Shown here piece after piece: positions 27,201 to 41,800 of a DNA stretch of 64,000 nt. Made by a program: the position numbers and the translations under genes. The notes below the pieces were generated by a model that saw nothing but the letters and a program-made list of their open reading frames with translations, did no database searches and had not been told where the DNA came from. Origin of the DNA: Nereocystis luetkeana (lineage: Eukaryota; Sar; Phaeophyceae; Laminariales; Laminariaceae); assembly GCA_031213475.1 (NCBI GenBank), contig JARUPZ010000003.1, positions 9,567,266 to 9,631,265 on the forward strand. The letters are read 5' to 3'. Each line of letters begins with the position of its first letter. Position 1 is the stretch's first letter.

Positions 27201-30200
27201 GCGCGTTTTTACAGTGTCGTCGCCAACCGACGACAACCCAACCTATATTGCAAAGCAAAAAACAAAATGCCGGATGGCTGTTTTACGTACGTGACATGGG
27301 TGTACTAAACACGCGTAACCTCCGAATGATATACCAGGTATACAAGAAAAAAAATACAACGTCTATGACATTTTCGTACGAATGTACCTGTGTATACGAA
27401 CGTTTTAACAAAAAAAAAATGAAAATGGAGAAATAACAAAAAAAAAATGAAAATGGAGAAAGAACAAAAAAAAATGAAAATGGAGAAATAACAGCAGTAA
27501 ATCACCCCCCCCCTAAGGAAACGACGCAGGAACAGCAACCGAAACGACATCGATGTAAAAAGTAGCACAATAAAAAAAAAAACTGCGTACCGAGTTTTTT
27601 TTACGTACAGAGCTAAGTTGCGTACCGTTTCGGGGTTAAATCTGGAGAGGAGCTGGCCCGTCTCGGTGGGCAGGTCGGTCGAGAGCTTTTCCAGCCTGTT
27701 TTCAGAAAGCACGAGACGACACGACACGACACGACACGACACGACACAAGGCAACACAAACACGAGACGGCACGAGGCCACACGAGACGAGATGAGATGG
27801 AGAGGAGACCCCACGAGACACTCCCGCACGCCGGATAGATCAGACGCCCATAACTATCACGCGAAACGATACATATATGCACTGCTGTAGGTATCTCGGG
27901 GCGCAGATAGAGATGACCTGACATTATACCAGGCATAGATAAGAGATACATGGATATCTTTATCGTGGCAAGATTTCACGCATCCGACAAATCAGATAGT
28001 CCCCATTTTGTCACGATCTACAAGTTTTTTTTTTTTTTTTTTTGGGGGGGGGGCAGATAGATCCCTGCCATGTATATAATGATCTTGGCAAGATTGATTC
28101 CACACACATCATCCGACAGAGCAGATACCCCTTTTTTCCACGATCTAGCATATTTCGGGGCGGACATTACTCAAAGTACGAATAATCCCTGACATACATT
28201 CATATATACAGCAGTAGATAGCGGCAAGATTTCTCACATCGAACAGATCGATATCCGCACTACTTTACGGGGGACCACATTAAATGGGACGTACGGTACA
28301 CACAAAAAAAACTCTATACATACCTATTCATTATTTGGTACCTGGTACCAGGTACTATTTACTATGGTCCCCCCTAACAGGAGATCTTCCTGGCATATTC
28401 TACAGATCACGGCGATAGGATTCCCCACATCGGGAAGACCAGATCCCCACCTCACGATCTTCGTATGTGTTCCGGGACAAATGGGTCCCTGACATCCACC
28501 TATATTGTGGTAAGATTCTACACATCGGACACAGAACAGATCCCCATCTTAAGATCTGTAAACCTATTTCGGGGGGCAGAAAGCTAGCTGCCTGACATAC
28601 GAACCTTTTTTAATTCTATGAATATGTATAGATGTATATATAGATAGATCGTGGCAAGATTCCACAGATCGAACGCAGACCAGAGTCCCACTTCACGATC
28701 CACATATAGACGACTCGGGGCAGATATATAGATATATCCCTGACAAAAAAAACATACCAGGTACTAGGTAACGGGTAGGTCGTGTGATAAGATTAAGATT
28801 CCACACACCGGAAAGATCAGATCCCTGTTTTCAACATCTGGATATTTCGGGGGGGGGGGGGGGGGGGGGGGGCAGATAATAGATCCCAAGACATCTACAG
28901 AGATTGTGGCAAAATTCCACAGATTGGACGAATCAGCTCTCCCCATATTGTTCACGATCATACTTAAAAAATAAAAACATTTCGGGGCAGATATATTTTT
29001 GATGGATCCCGCCGACTACGAATGAATATCTTCATACATAAATCGTTGCAAGATCCCCACTTCACGGGGTTAATCCTTTTGGAGCTGCAGTCCCGTTTTA
29101 GGGACAAACTACTGAGAACTTAAGTGGTTTGTCCTCACAACGGGACTGCGGTCGAAAAAGGGTGGGTTGACCCTTTTAGGACTGCAGTTTCGTTTTGGGG
29201 ATAATTGGGGATAATTTACTTGGAATTTGAGTGGATTGCCCCCAAAACGGGACTGGAGTTCTAAAGGGATTAAACACACGAACAACAAAACCAGCCCTCT
29301 ACGTAAATACGTCGGGGTAGACACATACACCCCTCATATCAGGAATATACTTATACACGTAGATACACATCCAGATTGTGGCAACCATTCCAAGACATCG
29401 GCTTTCACGAGGGTTGACAATTGAGGAAACCCAACCCGTTTCGGCCTTCGAATCCGAGATGTCGGACGGAGAGGCCACCCACCACCCACCAGCATCTCGT
29501 ATAAATCAACAATCAGAACCGGCCAGAAGCATAAACTTCGCATGGGTAGAGTATATCTCGGATTGGTGGTGGATACAGCATTCCGACGGAAGAAGAAGAA
29601 AAAAAAAAAAAAAAACAAACAAACAAACAAACGAACAAGCAAAAAAACGAACAAACAAGAACGAACGAACCTGTGATGAGATCAGAAAAAAAATGAATGA
29701 AAAAAAAAAAAGTCGTCATTTGCAAGCTTGGTGTGGTGCCTCGATCGCCCGTTCCAAACTCCGCACAGAGAATGTGCAGGAGGTTTTTTAGACCCGTCTC
29801 GTGTGGAATTGTGAAATCGAATAATAGAACCGTATTCAAGGAAATACCTGGTACCTGGTATGGAACACTGAATTGTGGTCGTGGATCGTGCAACAGCGGT
29901 AGGGTTGTAGAACACGGAATTAGTGAAACGCCACGTATCAAGACGCTATCAATACCATTGAATACTCGCTCGTATTGCGTGCGGAATCAGTCATGGCACA
30001 GCTGGAATTGCGGAGCTTCCGCCGGACGGTGGCATCTCCTTTGTTCAGTGTTTGTGGAGGGATGCGTTGTGCAACGACGGGACTCGTGTATACCATGATA
30101 GGTGTAATATGATACCACCTGTGGGGCATTATCCACGTTCAACGTATTGATGTGTGCATGCAACTAGAACGGAGATGGAATACCATGTTATTCGTACTGA

Positions 30201-32396
30201 AAAAGGTATGGAATCATGGGGTTTGCAATAATGGCAAGTGGAACATATCGTGGAACCAATTCATTCGGGCCATTCATTGTCGATCTAAGGAATTATAGTG
30301 AAATATGATACTCCTACGAACGAGTACGAAGTTCTACTTCCTGTATGTAATACTCGTACCTGGGACCTGGTATTATATGAAAAAAATATCATACCCTGGT
30401 ACCTGGCATCCTGTGTACGATTCTATAGTAGATACTGAAATACCTGGTAGTTGTTTTGAGAGTGGGAAGTGGAATCGTAGAATTGCACAAAATCCTAATC
30501 ATGGAACCGAACGCCAAAGAACAATCAAGTTGAGAGCGAGTAGTAGCGAGCCGAAGAGTGTTCACCAAACGAATCTATTGAGCCGCACCATTAAGTATCA
30601 ACCAACCATCATGAACAATTCTAACAACAAACATGTTGGGAATCGATCAATACACCTACTATTAATATTACACGTACACCGTACAAAGTAATATACCAGG
30701 TAATAGTAATAGCACATGCAAGCTGGTAAAGAAAAAAAGCATTCCATCTTCGGGCAAGAACACAATGAGTATATATTATACTGAAACTCGTTACACAAGG
30801 CATGTCTACGTGACCGGATTAGAGTTGCATCCCGGGCTCAAAATTTGGAACCGGGTACCCGACCGGGTGGGGAGGGGTGGACCTGGAACCGGGGCCGGGT
30901 GCCCGGGTCCCGGCAGACAAGGGTACCCGGGTTACCATACACTATTTGGTCGCCTTTTAGCGTTTTAGCGGCGACGGGTAAGGCGGACAAGGGTACCCGG
31001 GTTACCATACACTGTAGCTGTTTGCTCCCGTGTTGGCGATTGAACGGCGGCGTGGTACGGCGGACACGGGTACCCGGGTCGGTTACCCGGGTACCCGGGT
31101 TGCCATACACTATTGGCCCTCCTTTTAGCTTATGGGCAGCGGCGTGGTAAGGCGGAAGGTGGGAAGGCATGACTTAGCTTCGTCTCTCTCCATGAATCAT
31201 GCCAAAGAAATAAAGCAGAAGGCAAGCAGGTGGGGGGGGGGCATTCTCTGCGTGACCGAGTAGAGAAGTGGGGAGTTGAAATAAAAGCACTCGTGGAAAT
31301 TAAGTTTCCTTCTACACTTATTTCGCTCGTCAAGTCACCAGGAAGATCCTTCGGATATAATAATTGGTTGCTGAAACACATCATGCGAAAAAAAACCACA
31401 CACCCGAAAACAACGAAGAGGTAAGAAATGCCGGGGAAACCTTGTTTGCCCATGCCTCTGCAACAAAAAAAAACACATACATATCCGAACTGACCGCGCT
31501 GTCAAAATCCCAAAAATATAAGATCTCAGACCGATACCCGTCCAATCATCTCATCAATCATCCAATATCAACCCCGCGGGGGAACCATGGTGTTCGATCT
31601 CATTGCCGCAAGCACATCGACCGCTCAGGTGTTGTGCGAACGCAGATATTAACACGATAGGGGTATGATCTATTCTGGGTCCGTAGTCTGCAGGGGCGAG
31701 AGACAAGAAGAGCCTAGAGGCACAGCCGCTGCAGTGTGTGTATAAATCAACGTGCACGCTAGTCTTGGGGGCTCCGTACAGAGCAGTTGACGGGTACCGG
31801 GGTACCCAGCGTAAAAATACCCCCGATTCCGTGAGTTGGACCGGGACCGTTCCCGGTTCCGACGGTTCCGGGTACCCCCCACCGGGTACCCGGTTCTCAG
31901 TCAGACGGGGTGCAACTCTAGACCGGACCAATAGGGGGGACACATCGGCGACGCTGGTTTGGCGTGCGAGCTGTATTCCGGGAGATATGGGAAGTTTTCG
32001 TAATACTTGCGGAGGCGTTGCTGCATGGGGATTTGAGCGGTCAATACGAAAACCCACGTGATTCTTCTTCAGGCCATAAATCGGCCAATACGACGCTAGA
32101 CCTGCTGACACGATCACGTCAAGAAGGGGAAGGCGTCTGCGTCACCTGTTTTGTTCTGCGAGCCGCCCAAGGCTGCTGTAAGAAACGCCTGCCAGAGTAC
32201 TGGAAAAATGTATTGAGCTCTTTGGAAACCCTAGGGGCAAATATTTACTTTCACGGAAACCACGTTCGCGCCCTGATCGAAAAAGAAATGGAAACGAATT
32301 TTGGCAGGGTTTCTTCTCAAGCCATGTGAAAGAACTACGAGTTGGTATTTTTCTATCTTGTTATTTTTTCGTCCAAGTTAGCGATAAACCAGGTAC

Positions 32397-32427
<31 letters not shown>

Positions 32428-35400
32428 TTAGCGCTGAAATGTACAAAAATACCTCCTCGAGTAGAATCGCATTTTTTCGAAGAAGGCCAACACTCAGTTT
32501 TTTCGTATGGTCATAAATGACAACCCTTGGCTATATTTATTTTTCCCCCCTGTTCTTCAACCAGGGCGCAAAACGTGCGGAGACGAAAGGTTCCGGCTGT
32601 CCCTGGAACCAGCTCGTAGTACACCAAGTATTGTTTTTTCTCTGCCTCGCAATCTGTGACCACAGAATAAGCATCTCTCTATATCGGACAAGGAATCAGG
32701 ACATACACTATCAACAGGTGCACTGATGTAGTTGAGGGTAGAAATAACGGTTTGCTGTGAAGACAAGACATACACACGCATATCATATCAATCGCAGCCT
32801 TCGAAAAAGCAATCAAAGTATTTTGACTGGCAATAGGTGCCAGAGTGGCTCGGGTGCATTCGACTTGCAGAGGGTACACATCACTTCTTGCCTTCCAAGG
32901 CAATATTTCTGACTGCCGGGGCTCCCTAACCCTGTCGGGACCGCAGTCCCGTTTTGGGGACAAACTATTACGGGGGGACCATAGTAAATAGGACCAAATA
33001 TTGTCAGTCAAACCAGGTAAATATATAGTTTTTTTGAGTGTGCCGTAGGTCCTATTTACTATGATCCCCCGTAATACTACAGAAAGAACGGGACTGCAGC
33101 CCGAAAAGGGCTACGGCTGAGAAACTACTCAAACACTCGTCTGCATGCCACTCATGGTTCACAATATTTTTCGTTAAGATTGTTGTTGTTGTTGTTGCTG
33201 CTGTTGTCGTTGTTTTTGTTTTTGTTGCTGCTGCTGCTGTTGTTGTTGGTGTTGTTCCTCACGATCGACGTGGGCATTCGTCAGCTCGGGTGAGAGAAAC
33301 GAGAGAGCTTTCTCAAGTGAGGTACGCAGTAGCCTCGGAAATTCTCAGAAAATTACAACAACAAAAAAAAACAGAAAAGCAAGGGGTCTACCCCTTTTTG
33401 TTACCGCAGCACGCGTCTACGTACGTAAAATGAGTACGAAGCACAGTCACCACGGGGGCAAAAGCTCCTACGCCGAGGGCGACGCAGGCAATATTTTACC
33501 TCCAAGTCGGTGGGGGAGGATGCAAACTCGCCAATATGATGACAGCAGAAGCAGCAGCAGTTCAGTATGACCGTACCGTCTTCCAAGCAGCAGGCATTAC
33601 AATGCAGGGTGAAAAAAAAGACGAGAGAGGACAACGCACTGTCACCGTACCGACACGGCAACAGCCACCACCCCGGACCTCGCCGCTCGACATCAAAAGG
33701 CAGAGCGGGCCAGAGGTATAATAGACAGTACAGACAGGCACTCAAGTTTTTTGTTGTATATAAACATGGACAAAAAGAAAATAACGAAAAATGACAAAAG
33801 GCGAAAGACAAGAAAAACAAAACTCACACGTGCGATCGAAAAACTCCATTTCATCGGGGGGGGTTTTCTTGCTTCGCTGTAAGGTGAGTGTCACAAAAAC
33901 GTGCTGCGGGGTGTAATCCCTGGCGAAGGATACAGGCAGGGCTGCTCTCGTGGAGGCATTGACTCACCTCTGGACGAGAGCCTCCTCGTAGTCCTTGGCC
34001 TGCTGCAGGGAGATTCGGTTGGTCTTGTACTTGCTGAAGAAGGCGGCCGGCTCGAGGTCCTGCACCGACTTCTCGGGGTAGAACTCCAAAAACGCCTCCC
34101 TGGAGGTCAGTCAGCACACGTACACAAGGTACATTGTATCAACACATACGTACCAGCACAACACAACGCACACGTGTGACAAAAGAAAAACATGTGTAGT
34201 CTTTTTTCACGAGGGATGCAATTTACGGCACGAGGATCGCATAAGCGTTTAAAACCGAGTAAACCGCGATCGCGGCACCGCCGCAGCCCTCACGACGGAC
34301 GCGTCGTACACCAGCCACATGCACACGCGATGGCGGCGCTGGATGTACGTAGACTTCACGAGGAATTCAAAGGACTGCTGACGGCATGAGCAACCAACCG
34401 GCTTATCGCCAAGTACCTGTTTCAAATGTAGACATGTAAAGCACGATTGTTTTCCGCCCTTGCACTCGACAGTCGTAACGAGGAATTAAAAATGCACACA
34501 TTCCACGCGCGCAGGCCGCCTTGCAGCACCCGAACAGAAAGACAACATAACAACGCGCTCAAGTCGGGCCCGTGAATGGCGTAATCTGGTATGGAAGACC
34601 ATGGAGGGAAAAAAAAAAAAACTGAAGGGTAAAATGGGGGGGAAAAAAAACAATTGTTTTTAGTTGAGCCAAATTTATATCTACGGTAGTAAAAATAGGT
34701 GTTTCAGGGACTACGACGGGTGGTGAGGATGTGAAGGTATTCTGAACCCTTTTAGGAGTGCAGTGCCGTTTTGGGGGCAAACTACTTGGAATTTGAGTCG
34801 TTTGCTCCCAAAACGGGACTGCAGTTCTAAAAGGAATAAGCTGAAGCAAGGATCACTGGAGTGTGAGATATCTGCCATTCGCTGGGCTTTTTTTTTTCGA
34901 GTTCTACAAGATTCCAAGTGCGTATTTAAATACGGGTTGCAAAGCTGGGCTTGTACACGTCTATATATATACTTCGACGCGTCCATACATACACTTCGAA
35001 GTATATATCTATGCTTTCATGGACCTGCTCAGAGCTAACTGCCTTCGCGAAAAATTACCTCGTACGAAATGTTGAAAATAAATAGCATGGGTTAAAGACG
35101 AGAAAACACACATCACATCACACAATACATACAATACATAGCAACACAAACAGCAGTGTGAGAAATCGCAACAACAAAAAAACACACTGTTCACGGGACG
35201 GGTCGGGCCAAACCTCGCGAGTCAGTCGGGTCGGGTCGGGTAGGGTCGGGTCGCATCGGGTAAGGATGACCCGACCCGACCAGACTCGACCCGTGAGAGA
35301 GTTCGACAACCTCCTGACCCGACCGACCCGTGAGATTAAAAAAAAAGCTCCACGACTCTGACATATCATACAGATCATACCGATCATGATCTATCTATCT

Positions 35401-38400
35401 ACTGTAAATCATCAAGTTCCCCAGCTGCCGTTGTGATAGGTTGTGCAGGATACGTATAGGTGTACGTATGGCACAGATCCAACCCAAAAAACGTATGCTA
35501 CTCTCATAGATTAGGCAGATCACCTACGGGTCCCAGCCGGGAACATGAGCTAGATCGTACAGACCGTGTAAGGTCGCGAAAATGTTTGTCTCGGAATAGC
35601 TACTGCTGTAGGTTCAGGGATCAAGCCGGAAGAAACGATCAGTCTGAGGTGTGAGAAGTTCCCGACTCGGACCGCGTGTGCGGGTTCGGATCGTGACCCG
35701 AGAGTAAATAGCCCTGAAAAAAAAACCCGAAAGGGACCGGAGCTAGAAGAACGAAAGGAGAAGGTCGTCGCCGTCTGATCTCACACACCGCCAACTACGT
35801 GTCGACTTTCGAGCTCCGGATGATAACACAGCGACAACTCTGCTGCGTTTTTTTATTGCTCTTTCGCATTTTTCATAGTGTACGGCTTGTAAGCAGAGCC
35901 AGATCTACGGAATTCCGACTCTTCTGCAACATAGAAACAACTATTATACATACATATATACCTGGTACCCGTATGATACAAGTGCGTATATACATGGGCC
36001 CAACACGAGGGAACGCACTGTAGTACTCAGGACCCGTGATGCACTAAAAAAAACTACCGTGTTGCACTTTTTTTACTGTGCCTATTTGGTCCTCATTACT
36101 GCAGTAGTATGTTCCCCGTATCGATATTTTCAGCAGTATATGCGGTAGAACGAAAGCGCGTCGAACGAGAAGCATCGCCACCCTACCCACACAGCACCCC
36201 CCTTCCACCACACGCCGCTGGCGGATAAGGCGTCCAACCATATCCCAAACATGCTCAACGTGAAACTGTTTCGCTGCTGCTGCCGCTGCTGCTGTTTCTG
36301 CATGTGTTCGTGACCTTTACCCTCCAGCTCGCTCACTGTATACGTATCAAGTACAGGGGGGGGGGGGGGGGGGTGTGTGTACTCGATAGGAGAGATGTAC
36401 TCGATCTCATGCATGGACGTAGTCGTATGACCATAGACCCTCGCATCCCTACAATGCCGGGACGGAGCATGTCGGGCTTTCACCGACCAGGCAGGCATTG
36501 CTTGCACCAAGCGCGAAGCGCCGTGAGGTGTTCGGCGAGTCGCATGAATGGTGAGCTGCATCCTACTAAGAACCGCTTTTGAGGCGGACTTGCATATGGA
36601 CGACAGCTTCAATGAGTTGATTTAGTTTCCGGTGTAGGCATTTCCAGAGACAGCAATGGGAGTACTATGTAACTGCCTCTTGGGTGCCTTACCTTGAACA
36701 CTACGTGACACGATATTTCCCACTTGTGCGGAGTAAAGGTTATTTACCTCGCACACGTGATCTAACTCGACAACCAGCTGTGGGCGACCGCCAAAAAAAA
36801 AAAAAAAAAAAAACGGTACCCAGGTTGTCTAGCTCACGTAGTGAGCGGCATGTTTTACAGTGTCGTTGCCAACCGACGCCAACCCAACCTATATACAATA
36901 GGGGGGGGGGGGGGTGTACTCGATAGGAGAGATGTACTCGATCTCATGCATGGCCGTAGTCGTATGGCCATAGACCCTCGCATCCCTACAATGCCGGGAC
37001 GGAGCATGCCGGGTTTCCACCGACCAGGCAGACATTGCTTGCACCAAGCGCGAAGCGCCGTGAGGTGTCTGGGGGGGGGGGGAATGCCGCATCAACGTTG
37101 CATCTCCTGCTACTGCTTGTAAACACTATTACCGGGGACAATAGTAAATAGGACCTACGCTAGACACAAAAATCTTCATGTTTGCCTATTTTTTACTAAC
37201 ATTATTTGGTCCTATTTACTATGGTCCGCCGTAACAGAGCAACCGCACCTGGAGGGGGGGGGGGTTACTCCCACGTCACTCTGCTGTAGGTCATACCACT
37301 TACCTCATACCTTGGTACCCGGTATGCCTTCAGGACACCCGGGAGAGTGGCTCCCTGTGCCCCAACGAATGTATGTATGTATGTATGTACCAGGAGAGGC
37401 TGAAAAAAAATCACATGAAAGAAAATGACCCCCCCAACCACACTCATACAAATAGCAGGATTCCTGGAGTATCAATAATACTACCACTGTGACCGGAAAT
37501 ATAGTCACCGTTCGATTTGACCAGGTAGTGTTTTCGGACATTTTTTCTCCAAAAACATTTTCATTTTGAAAAAAAAAAACTCGTTAAATTCACATCGCTG
37601 ACGAACAGTATGACATGTACATACCTCGCATATACATGCCTGGTGCGTTCAAAACCTGAACCTTCCACAGATTCTCCCAGTACTTGAGCAGTAAATAAAG
37701 CAAACCATTTTCGAGAAAAGTACTCCTAGCCCTTCGTGCACTCGCAATATTTTGGGTGTAAGTACTGCAGATATTGCCGTGAGTACTTGCAGTATTTCAA
37801 GGTTCTGTACTGTGGAAACCTACGAGTGCAGTACGTCGTACTATACGCTTTCAAGAATTTACGCAAGGTGCCGTTTCACTCACCAGAGCTTGTAGGTGTC
37901 GTGCGGGGTGAAAGACAGCGAAACGTCGGCGGTTCTACCGCTCTGTTCACCCCCCCCCCAAAAAAAACAAAACAAAAAACAGTCCAGATGCGTACATGTG
38001 TACGCCATACGCGAAAGAAATAAGTGAGAGGGACCAAAAATTGAACAAAAGGACAGAAGACAGAATGTAGTTACGAGATAATTGCCGGGAGGACAAGCCA
38101 ACATCGAGACGAACGACAGTCACAGGCGGTGCGCAACAAGCGTCGTTCGTTCAGAACGGGGGGGGGGGAGATGTGCGCGGGAAATTTTGAAAATTAAAAT
38201 GGGATAAATGAAATCGAGACGGGAGGAGGAAGCGAGGGAGGCCGTACAAGCGGCGCGGGTATGGGACGGGCGATGGGAGAGGCAGGCAGACAGGGCAGAC
38301 AGACAGACGGAATGATGACAAATGCATACATGCATACAGACAGAGAGACGAATATATGAATAAACAAAAGAGACACCGTAGACACGCCGAGAGATGGGTG

Positions 38401-38828
38401 GGCACACACGGATGGGCACACAAAACAAACGGGCAGAGAGAAGCAAAGAGGCATCGAGACGAGGCGGACAGGCAAAGGGACGGGTGGGCACACAGACGGG
38501 CGTAGACAGACGGGAAGAAAGACAGTATAAGCGAACAAATGAGACAGGCAGGCCGGCAGGTAAGCAGACCGGGAGGCAGGCAAGGCAGGTAGGCAGGCCG
38601 GCAGACAAAAAGACGGGCAGGTAAACAGCATACCGAAAGCCAGGCAGACAACCAGGCAGACAGACACAACGGCAGACACACAGACAGGAAGACAGATAGA
38701 CAGATAGCCAGGCAGACAGAACAGGCAGGCAGACAAGACAAACAAACAAGACAGACAGATAGACAGACAGGAAGGCAGACAGGCAGACAGGCAGGCAGAA
38801 AGGCAAACGGAAAGAAAGACAGACAGGC

Positions 38829-38865
<37 letters not shown>

Positions 38866-41800
38866 GCCAGGCAGACAAGAGGGGGGCAAAGAGAGAAGAA
38901 CACATGTTTAGATGAAGTTCTCCAACCGATCCGAGCTCTACGGGGCGGCACCCTTCTGTCCTGTCTCTAGACAACACCACCTCATCGACTAAACGTGAAG
39001 TAGATGTTGCACCAGGTATACGAGGGGAATAGAGTCAAGCATATCATTCGAACACGGTACACCTACAGTAGTACACGATGCAAAGCACCCGATCTACTGC
39101 TGGAGATACACACGCTCATCGCTGTCAGGTGTAGGCACACAAAAACATGTGCATCATTACTGTGCAGTATATACCTGGAACCTGGTATATATAGATGTGT
39201 TACCCCTTTTAGGGCTGCAGTCTCGTTTTGGGGGACAAGTGGGGACAAATTACTTGAGATTTGAGTGGTTTGTCCCCAAAACGGGACTGGAGTTCTAGCG
39301 GGGTTAAGATTTGCCAGGTATCATAAAGTACGTCACTGGAGTATGATAAAACGCCGAAAGACGAAAACAATCACACACAAAAAAATACCGACAAAAAAAA
39401 CACAGAAAAAAAAAAGCTCCCTCAAGGCACCAGCGGCAGCACCAACACCGAACAACAGCACCAGCAGCAACAACAAAAACACAGAAAAAAAAGCAACAAC
39501 GACTGCAGCAGTCGTTGGCAATAACACAATCAGTCATGCCCGTGCCCACAAATAGACTAGGATACACTGCCACAATACGAGTGAGTATGCTTGGTGTGCC
39601 TCCCTCCAAAACAAGTCAAAAGTGCAAAGGGTGAAAATATGCTGAAACGTATTACTTCGTACCAGGTGTATCCAACACGCAGTAACTGTAAGCACCTGGT
39701 ACATAATTTGTTCAAACCACTCTGAAACTCACACATCTCGTATTACACGTGCAGCAGCAGTAAGTAGCACGCGCGATCGCAGTACAGACAGCAGTATCCG
39801 CCATCTGACAAGGAACCTGCATTCGGCCTCCCACTTAGTACGGGCGCACGCGCGAAAGCAAACACACTTTCTTACATCGCGATTTACTATTTTGACCCCC
39901 GAGAGGACGCCTTCCCTAGCATCAACAGCAGTGCACAATGCATGGCGCCTCGGGCCCAAGCCAGCCACAGGAAGGGGTAAACTTTCTCAAAGCTCAGGCG
40001 CTGACTGTTGATAGGCAAAAGTGTTTTTTGTGTTCTTGTTTTTTTTCTTTCAATTTTTCGGGCTGGTTTCCTGCGCGGGCCGTTAGTTACTCCTGTATCT
40101 ATCTATCTATGACCATGAAGCCAAGCTCGCAAAGACAAGATGAGATTCGAGAACCAACAAAAATCGAGTTCACAGGGTGCATGTGTGCCTATGTTTTTTG
40201 TTGTCTTCAGTTTTTTTGTTCTTGTTCATTGCACAGTATCATACACCATTTTTCTGTTACGGCTGACACCGGGTCGGGACGGGTCGGGTCAGGGTGGCCT
40301 GGCCCGACCCGTGAGATATTGCGCGTTACATGGTACACGAACCAAGGGCCGTGACTTGTGAGTTGGCCAGACATATCTGTAACCCCTTCAAACGTTTTTT
40401 TGGGTATAAATTACTCGAAATTAGAGTCAAAGCTAGGTACATGTACAGCGCGGCTTAACCCTGTTGGGACTGCAGCCCCGTTTGGGGGACAAACTACTGC
40501 ACTTAGAATTTTGAGTGGTTTGTCCCCAAAACGGGACTGCAGTACATGCTAAAAGGGATACACAGCAACATCACACATCATCTGACAGGTATCAATAGAT
40601 CATGTACAGATGGATCATCCACACATAAATCATCGAGAGAATAAGTAGTTTGTCCCCAAAACTTTATTTTTTCATCACAGGTTGCTTGCGACGAATTTAC
40701 TTGGAAATAAACCAATTTTGGATGGGTTTCTTGTGGTCTATTTAAAAAAACAAGAAAAAGTAACCCCCTCCCACGAAACTTGAGAATCTTCATGACGTTG
40801 CGGCAAAACAGTTGTATTCTGTTTCCTTTCAGATTTTTGGTTTTGTTCGGTTCTCATTGTCTTTTTGTTCTTATTTTCTGGTCTTGCTTGTGTTGTTGTG
40901 CTTTCGTACCCGGTACGCTGGCGTTTCACTTGCTTGACACATGAATTTGCGACTATTTTTTATTTTTTGGTCTTCCGCTGTCTCACAGTCTGTGACCACA
41001 AAATCAATATCTCTCTATTACGGAGGGCCATAGTTAACAGGACCAAAATATTGTTAGTAAAAATGGTTAAATATATAGGTTTTTATGTATACCATAGGTC
41101 CTGTTAACTAGGGTCCCCCGTAATAGGATAAGGAACCAGGACGGACACTGGGTGTGCTGATGAAGCTGGGTAGTGAGGACGATTTAATGTGAAGACAACA
41201 ACAGTGGCCAAAACGCCACTCTTCGTAACCCAATCATTCACTCTTGGGGTTGGGGCTGGGGTCGCTATATAATGTAGGAAACAAACTACAAGAACCCCCC
41301 CCCCCCAGAAAAAAAAGTTTCAACCAAATCCTTCGCAAACAAAATACTTTGAAATATATTCCAGGGTGCATAACCCAAGACACTTTTTTTTGTGATCATT
41401 CGGGACAAGATTGGGGTTTTGGTGATCTTAAGGGAGAAGTGGGCCAACGAAAAGACTCGATATATTTCACACCTGGCCGGTACTCAGGCTCATTCTTATC
41501 AGAAGGTTTTTTTCCTAATTTTCTCAAGTTTGGAAATAATTGGAGATATGTATCAAGATACGGAGGCGTTCTGTCACTATGTATTCGTGAAATTTTCCAG
41601 AAGCGAAAAAATCAGGTTTGTAAAATTTCCCATTTCTGGGGGGGGGAAATCAGGAAAATCTGGAAGATTGAAAAATTGCGCGAAAAAAAATGAAAAATAT
41701 GGGAAAACAAAACTCTCCGATAAGAATGGCCCTTATAATCAATTTATCAATAAAACACACACACTTTTGAGCGACTACAACAGCAACTACAACGGGGGGC

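Noticed and set aside
37300-37360. Alternative helicase exon reading GATLPGVLKAYRVP
   Set aside because: Splice-like ends exist, but the phase from exon 11 gives a stop and no family resemblance.
37661-37710. Alternative helicase exon reading YWENLWK
   Set aside because: Its phase does not fit exon 11, while 33968-34099 fits both phase and family sequence.
38120-38980. 286-codon Cys/Leu/Ser ORF on the minus strand
   Set aside because: The sequence is an imperfect CAGA/CAGG tetranucleotide repeat, open by composition alone.
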